A stretch of DNA of 17,641 nucleotides, taken from assembly GCA_000436475.1 (NCBI GenBank), contig FR886167.1, positions 12,526 to 30,166 on the forward strand. The letters run 5' to 3'. The position numbers were made by a program, and so were the translations under genes. The notes beneath the pieces are model-generated. The model saw nothing but the letters and a program-made list of their open reading frames with translations. It ran no database searches and was not told where the DNA came from. This DNA comes from Eubacterium sp. CAG:248 (lineage in GTDB: Bacteria > Bacillota > Clostridia > Lachnospirales > Lachnospiraceae). Shown piece by piece: positions 1-5,461 of this stretch (its first letter is position 1; every line of letters begins with the position of its first letter).

Positions 1-40
1 AAAAAGTGACCCAGAAATGCAATTCTGCATATAGGGTCAC
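1..40 (-). terminator. Terminator-like hairpin, repeat unit 1
   Basis: Arms GTGACCC (6-12) and GGGTCAC (34-40). On the minus strand the right arm is extended by TTCT pairing with AGAA, with a 7-nt bulge on the left side. It is followed on the minus strand by at least five T at 5-1, cut by the window edge. The plus strand has no T-tract after the stem, so termination is expected for minus-strand transcripts. Confidence 0.6.
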
Positions 41-63
41 AAATCTACAGCCAATTAAGCAAC

Positions 64-103
64 AAAAAGTGACCCAGAAATGCAATTCTGTATATAGGGT
101 CAC
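64..103 (-). terminator. Terminator-like hairpin, repeat unit 2
   Basis: Same structure as unit 1: arms 69-75 and 97-103, then a run of five T on the minus strand at 68-64. The loop differs from unit 1 at one base (T for C at 91). Confidence 0.6.
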
Positions 104-126
104 AAATCTACAGCCGCTCAGGCAAT

Positions 127-166
127 AAAATATGACCCATATAAGCATTTTGCCTATTGGGTCATA
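127..166 (-). terminator. Terminator-like hairpin, repeat unit 3
   Basis: A 9-bp perfect stem, TATGACCCA (131-139) with TGGGTCATA (158-166), followed on the minus strand by TTTTATT (130-124). It is the hairpin nearest the isomerase gene but lies about 180 nt past its stop. No closer hairpin was seen, so this is the best candidate for its transcript end. Confidence 0.55.
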
Positions 167-346
167 ATTACATTCAAAATTTCCCAGCATCCAAATCTCC
201 CAGCAAAATAAATTGGATATTCAACTTCGATATAGAATACATATATGGGGATTGAGTGTGCTGTGCAAATGTCGATATCATAAAAATATTTTAACATTCA
301 CTAGTTTGAAGTTCTTTTAATATGTCATAAGCTGCCTGAATATCAA

Positions 347-1927
347 TTATATATTAAGCAGTTCACTATATACTTTAAGTGCTCCATCAGTGTCGTGGGC
401 AAGTACGCGCTTTGCAAGAACTTTTCCGAGCTGTACACCTTCCTGGTCGAAGCTGTTTATATTCCATAAGAAGCCCTGGAACATAATCTTGTTTTCAAAG
501 TGTGCAAGTAAGGCACCAAGTGTGGCAGGTGTCAGGACATCACCAGTGATTATGCTTGAAGGTCTGTTACCCTTGAAGTTCTTGTTAAGATTCTCATCTG
601 ACTTACCGCAGGCAAATGCTACAATCTGTGCAGCTACATTAGCACATAACTTCTGCTGGCTTGTGCTGTCCTGGATGGTAACATCATTAGCAAGCTGACT
701 GTTTCTAAAGCCGATAAACTGAAGCGGAACTATATCAGTACCCTGGTGGAGAAGCTGATAGAATGAGTGCTGGCCGTTGGTACCTGGTTCACCAAAGATA
801 ACAGGACCAGTTGGATAATCAACAGGTTCACCGAATCTGTTAACAGACTTACCATTAGATTCCATATCAAGCTGCTGTAAATGAGCAGGGAATCTGCTTA
901 AACCCTGTGAGTAAGGAAGAACAGCTGTACATCCGTAACCAAGTACGTTGCGTTCATATACACCTATAAGAGCATCAAGCATTTCAGGATTCTTAAGTGG
1001 ATCACTGTTCATGGAAAGCTTGTCCTCTGCTGTGGCACCATCAAGGAATGCAGCGAATACTTCTGGTCCAAAGGCGAGTGATAATACGGCACCACCTACA
1101 GATGAAGTAGAAGAAAAACGACCTCCAATGTAGTCATCCATAAAGAAAGCATCAAGATAATCAGAACTCTTGGCAAGAGGTGAGGTTTCACTTGTTACAG
1201 CAATCATATGTCTGGCTGGATTAAGTCCGGCTTTCTTAAGTGCATCTTTAACAAAAGATTCGTTAGTAAGTGTTTCAAGCGTAGTTCCTGACTTAGATAC
1301 AAGTATAAATAATGAATGGGCAACATCGATAGAGGCAAGTATGGCAGATGCATCATCAGGGTCTACGTTGCTTATGAATTTAGCCTCCATTTTGAATGTA
1401 TTATTCTTCTTAGCCCAGTTTTCAAGTGCTATGTACATCGCACGTGGACCTAAGTCACTTCCGCCGATACCTATCTGTACAACTGTAGTGAACTTTTCAC
1501 CAGCTGCGTTAGTTATTTCACCGTTGTGTACTTTGTTGGCGAATTCGGCGATACGTTCCTGCTGGGTTTTATAGAAGCTTCTCTTATCAACACCATCGGC
1601 GTTAACAGCATCACCAAGCTGACCACGTGTCATGTGATGAAGTACAAGTCTTTTCTCGCCGGTATTGATTACTTCACCATTGTAAAGAGCCTTGAACTTA
1701 TCAGCAAGCTGAGCCTCATCAGCAAGCTTTACAAGTGCATTTAACACCTCTGAATCAACTTTTTTAGCAGCGTAATTGTAGTTCAGGCCACACGCCATAG
1801 GAACATTATAGTTTTTCACACGTTCAGCTCCAGCCTCACCAGACATGACATCTGAAAGATTTACCTCTTTAGTCTTTTTCAGTTGTGTAAAAGACACAAG
1901 TGTATCAAGATTATTCCAATTAATCAT
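347..1927 (-). CDS. pgi: Glucose-6-phosphate isomerase
   Basis: Interconverts glucose 6-phosphate and fructose 6-phosphate in the cytoplasm, linking glycolysis, gluconeogenesis and the pentose phosphate route. The 526-aa protein has both SIS domains: QIGIGGSDLG (151-160) and the phosphate-binding loop SKSGTT (211-216), then the PGI signatures around GGRFSSTS (268-275) and GEPGTNGQHSF (379-389). By comparison with the family the catalytic residues are Glu356 (in DMESNGK), His387 (in GQHSF) and Lys502 (in QLGK). The start has an excellent ribosome binding site, GGAGGAG (1943-1937), nine bases upstream. Length and motifs fit the long (about 550 aa) class typical of proteobacteria and eukaryotes rather than the roughly 450-aa class common in Bacilli. 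Transcribed alone, from a promoter at 2035-2007. Very sure. Confidence 0.98.
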   Translation of the reverse strand: MINWNNLDTLVSFTQLKKTKEVNLSDVMSGEAGAERVKNYNVPMACGLNYNYAAKKVDSEVLNALVKLADEAQLADKFKALYNGEVINTGEKRLVLHHMTRGQLGDAVNADGVDKRSFYKTQQERIAEFANKVHNGEITNAAGEKFTTVVQIGIGGSDLGPRAMYIALENWAKKNNTFKMEAKFISNVDPDDASAILASIDVAHSLFILVSKSGTTLETLTNESFVKDALKKAGLNPARHMIAVTSETSPLAKSSDYLDAFFMDDYIGGRFSSTSSVGGAVLSLAFGPEVFAAFLDGATAEDKLSMNSDPLKNPEMLDALIGVYERNVLGYGCTAVLPYSQGLSRFPAHLQQLDMESNGKSVNRFGEPVDYPTGPVIFGEPGTNGQHSFYQLLHQGTDIVPLQFIGFRNSQLANDVTIQDSTSQQKLCANVAAQIVAFACGKSDENLNKNFKGNRPSSIITGDVLTPATLGALLAHFENKIMFQGFLWNINSFDQEGVQLGKVLAKRVLAHDTDGALKVYSELLNI

Positions 1928-2006
1928 AAAAAATATCTCCTCCTTTTTTATCGTACATCAGTCAGGGGCAAAATCCCCGTTGAACCCGACATCTAATTAT
2001 ACAAGA

Positions 2007-2035
2007 ATTATACTATTATTAAATGTCGAAAACAA
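2007..2035 (-). promoter_or_regulatory. Promoter of pgi
   Basis: Minus strand: -35 TTGTTT (2035-2030), 17-nt spacer, -10 TATAAT (2012-2007). Transcription would start near 2000, leaving a leader of about 70 nt. The leader holds a small hairpin (GGGG/CCCC, around 1974-1961) upstream of the ribosome binding site. A second TATAAT-like hexamer a few bases downstream is an alternative -10. Confidence 0.6.
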
Positions 2036-2122
2036 GGCACAAATCCGATATTTTGCCATAAAAAATCCAACATTTCACAATACCTTATACTAATATTTTG
2101 ACAATTAAGTCTAATAAATACA

Positions 2123-2151
2123 TTGAAAAATATGTGTTCAGGACTTATAAT
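2123..2151 (+). promoter_or_regulatory. Promoter of the hydroxyacid dehydrogenase gene
   Basis: -35 TTGAAA (2123-2128), 17-nt spacer, perfect -10 TATAAT (2146-2151). The predicted start near 2158 gives a leader of about 100 nt before the ATG at 2259. Confidence 0.7.
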
Positions 2152-2244
2152 GACGTTAGAAAACTTTTGTTATATATATTGCTAAAAGATACTGCCTGCA
2201 GATATAGAAAAGGAATCATATAAATGCAGGCGCATATATGGTAT

Positions 2245-2249
2245 GGAGG
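2245..2249 (+). promoter_or_regulatory. Ribosome binding site deciding the start at 2259
   Basis: GGAGG lies nine bases before the ATG at 2259. The in-frame ATG at 2238 lies upstream of this site and would translate through it, so 2259 is preferred. Confidence 0.85.
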
Positions 2250-2258
2250 TATTATATT

Positions 2259-3221
2259 ATGAAGATTCTTATGCTGGATGCATCTACATATGGTGAGGAT
2301 GTTAACATAGACAAGTTCTATGCATTAGGTGAAGTAAAAAGTTATTCAACAAGTACAAGGGAGGAAGCGCTTAAAAGGGTTGCCGAGCATAATCCGGATG
2401 TCGTTATTATCAATAAGATAGCGGCAGATAAGGAATTTATAGATGCGGCTCCAGCTCTTAAGATGATAGCTGAGACTGCTACAGGATATAACAATATTGA
2501 TATTATGTATGCAAAGGAAAAGAATATAAGAGTGGCTAATGTAGCCGGTTATTCTACAGATTCAGTAGTACAGCATACATTTGCACTTGGATTATATCTT
2601 ATAGAGAAGATGAGCTACTATGATGGATATGTAAAGTCTGGTGAGTATGCAAAATGTCCGATTTTTTCACATTTTTCAAATGTGTTCCATGAACTTACAG
2701 GAAAGACATGGGGAATAGTTGGACTTGGAACTATAGGAAAAGGAGTGGCAAAGATTGCTGCAGATTTTGGGTGTAAGGTTATATATTATTCTGCGAGTGG
2801 AAAGACACAGGATGTTCCATATGAAAGAAAGGAACTTGATGAATTTTTGAAAGAATCAGACATTATATCAATTCATGCACCACTGAATGAGAAAACACAG
2901 AATCTTTTTAATGCAGCAGCTTTTGATAAGATGAAGACAAGTGCCATACTCCTTAATCTGGGAAGAGGTCCTATAGTGAATGACACTGACCTTGCAGAAG
3001 CGCTTGCTGATGGAAAGATAGCAGCGGCAGGACTGGATGTGCTTGGAAAGGAACCTATAGAGGCAGATAATCCACTGATGGAAATCAAGGACAGTACAAA
3101 GCTTGTTATAACACCACATGTTGCATGGGGAACAGTTGAAGCAAGAACAAGGCTTATGGATGAGGTTTATGAGAATATAGCCGCATTTAGTAAAGGCGAA
3201 AAGAGAAATGTTGTATCATAA
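2259..3221 (+). CDS. D-isomer-specific 2-hydroxyacid dehydrogenase
   Basis: A 320-aa cytoplasmic NAD(P)-dependent enzyme that reduces a 2-keto acid to the D-2-hydroxy acid, or the reverse. The catalytic domain is split around a Rossmann domain with GLGTIG at 155-160. The catalytic triad is visible: Arg236 (NLGRGP), Glu265 (GKEPIE) and His287 (TPHVAWGT). The Rossmann beta-2 strand ends in YYSASGK (177-182) without the usual acidic residue that selects NAD, so NADP use is possible. The substrate cannot be fixed from sequence: hydroxypyruvate/glycerate, pyruvate/D-lactate and similar pairs are candidates, and overall it looks most like the glycerate dehydrogenase-type branch. The DUF4867 gene follows 163 bp downstream on the same strand. 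Start chosen from the ribosome binding site at 2245. Confidence 0.92.
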   Translation: MKILMLDASTYGEDVNIDKFYALGEVKSYSTSTREEALKRVAEHNPDVVIINKIAADKEFIDAAPALKMIAETATGYNNIDIMYAKEKNIRVANVAGYSTDSVVQHTFALGLYLIEKMSYYDGYVKSGEYAKCPIFSHFSNVFHELTGKTWGIVGLGTIGKGVAKIAADFGCKVIYYSASGKTQDVPYERKELDEFLKESDIISIHAPLNEKTQNLFNAAAFDKMKTSAILLNLGRGPIVNDTDLAEALADGKIAAAGLDVLGKEPIEADNPLMEIKDSTKLVITPHVAWGTVEARTRLMDEVYENIAAFSKGEKRNVVS

Positions 3222-3312
3222 AACAACTGCATGAAAATAAGCAGGACAACTACATTGTAGATAAATGCTGCCAGAGACAAATAATTCTAGAATAGAATAA
3301 TATAAGAGATAA

Positions 3313-3338
3313 ATGATATTGTAATAAAACGATATCAT
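3313..3338. repeat. Inverted repeat upstream of the DUF4867 gene
   Basis: ATGATAT (3313-3319) and ATATCAT (3332-3338) form 7-bp perfect arms separated by 12 bp, 47 bp before the next start codon. Without a T-tract it is not a terminator. An operator is possible, but in AT-rich DNA such arms also arise by chance. Confidence 0.3.
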
Positions 3339-3384
3339 AGCAAAATTAAACCTTATTAATAATGATGGAAAGGATATAAAGTAT

Positions 3385-4026
3385 ATGCAGATATTATCAG
3401 TAACAGATAATGAATTCAGAAAATATGGTCGTATAGTGGATAATATTGATTTTACGGCACTTGTAGAGGAACTGAAAAGAACACCCATACCAGCGGGTGT
3501 TGTATATGAGCCGGCAGTAAAGGAGCTTGAAGCACTTCCGGTAAGACTAGATATATCAGCGGTTGCATATGGTGAGATGCCTGTGCAGATAGGTTATTGC
3601 AACGGACATAACTCAAAGCTTAATGCTCTTGAGTATCACAGAGATTCAGAGATTAATGTGGCAGCAACAGATATGATACTTATGCTTGGACTTTTAACAG
3701 ATGTGGAAAAAGACCATACATATGACACATCTAAAGTTAAAGCTTTTTTAGTACCAGCAGGAACAGCAGTTGAAGTGTATGCAACAACACTTCACTATGC
3801 ACCTTGTGGTGTGGATGGAAAGGGCTTTCAGGTAGCAGTAGTACTTCCAAAGGGGACTAACTATCCACTTACATCAAAGCATGCAAGAGTGCACAATAAT
3901 ATTGCTGACAGTGAGGATGCACTTCTTGCAGCTACTAACAAGTGGCTTATTGGCCATGAAGAGGGTGGACTTGATGATACAGCATTTATAGGGCTTAAAG
4001 GGGTTAATCCTGATATAAACGGATAG
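3385..4026 (+). CDS. DUF4867 family protein, cupin-like
   Basis: A 213-aa soluble protein without signal peptide or membrane segment, recognised as DUF4867, a family common in Lachnospiraceae and related clostridia with no established function. Features suggest a metal-binding double-stranded beta-helix: the block YCNGHNSKLN (71-80), EYHRDSEINV (83-92) with His85 and Glu89, PAGTAVE (124-130) typical of a cupin turn, and TLHYAPC (135-141) with His137. A small-molecule enzyme acting on a sugar acid or ureido acid is possible, but that is inference. AAAGGA (3369-3374) lies 10 nt before the ATG. It is probably co-transcribed with, or regulated alongside, the dehydrogenase before it. It converges on the 90-aa gene with only 27 bp between stops. 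Confidence 0.85.
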   Translation: MQILSVTDNEFRKYGRIVDNIDFTALVEELKRTPIPAGVVYEPAVKELEALPVRLDISAVAYGEMPVQIGYCNGHNSKLNALEYHRDSEINVAATDMILMLGLLTDVEKDHTYDTSKVKAFLVPAGTAVEVYATTLHYAPCGVDGKGFQVAVVLPKGTNYPLTSKHARVHNNIADSEDALLAATNKWLIGHEEGGLDDTAFIGLKGVNPDING

Positions 4027-4053
4027 TGCCTTAGGTTAATAAATAATGCAGTA

Positions 4054-4326
4054 TTAATCTTCTTCGATAACTTGCACTTCCATATAAGAAAAATCAATAT
4101 CGTCAATAAAGTTATCGCTTGTGAAGCGTACCTTGGAATGACGTTTGAAGTCTGCTATATTCGAATCGAACCACATAGGTTCACTTAAGTCGAATTCATA
4201 GCAGGCTTCTTTTATTCCATCAAATATTTTTTTAGTCCTATTAAGCTTTGGGTCGTCATTAACTGCAACCATATCTTTAATCATGTGGTTTGAACTGTCA
4301 AATAATTTACACCATAATCTAAACAT
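4054..4326 (-). CDS. Small protein of unknown function (90 aa)
   Basis: A 90-aa acidic soluble protein with no signal peptide or membrane helix. I do not recognise a named domain. The sequence looks genuinely coding: balanced composition, aromatic residues spread through it, a FDLSEPMWFDSNIADFKRH segment (45-63) and an acidic end, EVQVIEED. Similar unnamed short proteins occur in Lachnospiraceae from memory, not from a search. The start has AAGGAAA (4340-4334) about 7-8 nt upstream. It lies downstream of the AraC gene on the same strand (104-bp gap) and could be co-transcribed with it or have its own promoter. Confidence 0.75.
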   Translation of the reverse strand: MFRLWCKLFDSSNHMIKDMVAVNDDPKLNRTKKIFDGIKEACYEFDLSEPMWFDSNIADFKRHSKVRFTSDNFIDDIDFSYMEVQVIEED

Positions 4327-4430
4327 ATCTATATTTCCTTTTTTGTATTTATTTTATATTATTTTGAAATTTCTATTTGAAATTATTTTGATGCTTTCCT
4401 TGTTATTATTCTTAATAAATAAGAAGTCTT

Positions 4431-5255
4431 CTACAGAGTTTTTCTATAACTGCTTGGAGACTGTTTAAATACGCGTTTAAAGGTATCTCCAAATGTGTTG
4501 CTGTCAGAAAAACCACATTCACAGGCTATTTCGGTCATAGAAAGCTCGGACTGCCTTAAAAGCTCTGCAGCGGCATGCGTTCGTACATCAACAAGATACT
4601 CACGGAAGCGGTGTCCTGTAAATGCTTTGAATTTTTTGGAAAGACTGGATTCACTCATATTAAACATTTCTGCGGTGCCTGAAAGAGTGATATTGTCTTT
4701 ATAATTAGCAAGAATATATTCAACTATGCGCTGTATAGTTTCATTAGACAGGTCCATACGGGAAACTACGTTATCTTTATATGTCTGGCATCTGAGGGCA
4801 TATAAAAGAAGCTCATGAAAATAAGCTGTTGCATATGCAGGGGAAATGCTATCTACACCATGGAATTCATAGGATATTTTATCCAGCTGTTCTTTAATAT
4901 ATGACTGTTTTCGTGCGGGAATCTGAACGACAAAGCTTCCTCTTAAAATGTCAGATATATCTGTTATTCCATGTTCGTTAAACCATAAAAGCTCTTCATC
5001 ATCGAAGTAAAGAAGGCTTCTTATATTTTCTTCACCTGACATATAAGTAGTCATGTGTTCTACTCCAAAAGGAATGATAGCAAGAGAACCTTTTTTTAAC
5101 ATATACATATTTTCTTTGATATATAATGTACAGTTTCCTGATATAAGATATAAAAGTTCCCATCTGTTATGCGTATGAAAATGTGACATTTTGTATGAAG
5201 TAGGAACAGTTTTTATGTCTGGCAGAAAATTCGCCGGTATATATTCATGATGCAT
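4431..5255 (-). CDS. AraC-family transcriptional regulator
   Basis: A 274-aa DNA-binding regulator. The N-terminal cupin sensor (about 20-90) has the usual block HFHTHNRWELLYLISG (25-40) and a PFGVEH turn (62-67), pointing to a small ligand, probably a sugar. The C-terminal AraC domain (about 172-274) has two helix-turn-helix units: LSGTAEMFNMSESSLSKKF (191-209) and MTEIACECGFSDSNTFGDTF (240-259), ending in the family's FKQSPSSYRK. The start has GAAGGTG (5269-5263) about seven bases upstream. It is divergent from the beta-helix surface protein across 206 bp, the usual arrangement for an activator and its target. Inference: it responds to an oligosaccharide released by or imported with that protein's substrate. 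Confidence 0.93.
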   Translation of the reverse strand: MHHEYIPANFLPDIKTVPTSYKMSHFHTHNRWELLYLISGNCTLYIKENMYMLKKGSLAIIPFGVEHMTTYMSGEENIRSLLYFDDEELLWFNEHGITDISDILRGSFVVQIPARKQSYIKEQLDKISYEFHGVDSISPAYATAYFHELLLYALRCQTYKDNVVSRMDLSNETIQRIVEYILANYKDNITLSGTAEMFNMSESSLSKKFKAFTGHRFREYLVDVRTHAAAELLRQSELSMTEIACECGFSDSNTFGDTFKRVFKQSPSSYRKTL

Positions 5256-5323
5256 AAAATTACACCTTCTTTTATAAGTATTGTAAAACTTTATTGTTTA
5301 AAAGCTAACATATTTTAAGTGAT

Positions 5324-5340
5324 TTTACAAGTTTCTTACA
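5324..5340 (-). promoter_or_regulatory. Direct hexamer repeat, possible regulator site
   Basis: On the minus strand TGTAAG, five bases, TGTAAA (5340-5324); on the plus strand TTTACA-N5-CTTACA. The 11-bp period suggests a regulator bound as a tandem dimer. It differs at one position from the WalR consensus TGTWAH-N5-TGTWAH. It sits about 70 bp upstream of the AraC start, in the shared control region with the beta-helix gene, so the AraC protein itself is another candidate binder. Confidence 0.3.
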
Positions 5341-5382
5341 GTTTTTATGTATTAATATAAGTACAATATATATTATAATCAA

Positions 5383-5410
5383 TTCACAGTTGCAACGTAG
5401 ATAATAAAAT
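5383..5410 (+). promoter_or_regulatory. Candidate promoter of the beta-helix protein gene
   Basis: -35 TTCACA (5383-5388), 16-nt spacer, -10 TAAAAT (5405-5410). The weak hexamers would suit an activator-dependent promoter under the divergent AraC regulator. A nearby perfect TTGACA (5415-5420) is too close to the ribosome binding site to serve this gene. Confidence 0.4.
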
Positions 5411-5442
5411 ATTTTTGACACTTATCATCTTATTATTTTAAA

Positions 5443-5448
5443 GAAAGG
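5443..5448 (+). promoter_or_regulatory. Ribosome binding site favouring the start at 5462
   Basis: GAAAGG ends one base before the ATG at 5450, too close for initiation there. The in-frame ATG at 5462 is 13 bases away, somewhat long but workable, and it begins directly with the basic signal-peptide segment MIRRKR. Confidence 0.6.
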
Positions 5449-5461
5449 TATGGTAACAGAT

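Larger units (their letters stand above)
1..189. repeat. Tandem 63-bp intergenic repeat, about three units
   Basis: Units begin at 1, 64 and 127, an exact 63-bp period. By eye units 1 and 2 differ at six positions, five of them in the last 11 bases. Unit 3 keeps the hairpin arms (GACCC and GGGTC in register to within 1 nt) but its loop and tail have diverged. Each unit holds an inverted repeat (GTGACCC...GGGTCAC in units 1 and 2). Units 1 and 2 also share the spacer AAATCTACAGCC. The array starts at base 1, so it may continue outside the window. No reading frame is apparent. The remaining stretch 190-346, between the array and the isomerase stop, shows no gene, hairpin or convincing promoter. 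Confidence 0.9.
1928..2258. other. Divergent intergenic region, pgi / hydroxyacid dehydrogenase
   Basis: 331 bp between divergent genes. It holds the pgi promoter and short structured leader on the left, and the dehydrogenase promoter and a leader of about 100 nt on the right. A perfect TTGACA (2098-2103, plus strand) has no good -10 at normal spacing. No gene or RNA family was recognised. Confidence 0.7.

Noticed and set aside
1..189. 63-bp repeats considered as a CRISPR array
   Set aside because: The whole 63-bp unit repeats, including the would-be spacer, and the units carry hairpins with T-tracts. This is a tandem duplication, not repeat-spacer structure.
286..346. About 20 protein-like codons on the minus strand just after the pgi stop, in another frame
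   Set aside because: Pgi is complete at 526 aa with a normal C-terminus, and this stretch has no start codon with a ribosome binding site. It is too short to argue for a frameshift.
2098..2103. Perfect TTGACA upstream of the hydroxyacid dehydrogenase gene
   Set aside because: No -10 at 16-18 bp, whereas TTGAAA-N17-TATAAT 25 bp downstream is complete.
5415..5420. Perfect TTGACA before the beta-helix gene
   Set aside because: A matching -10 would fall on the ribosome binding site; no TATAAT-like hexamer is present at that place.
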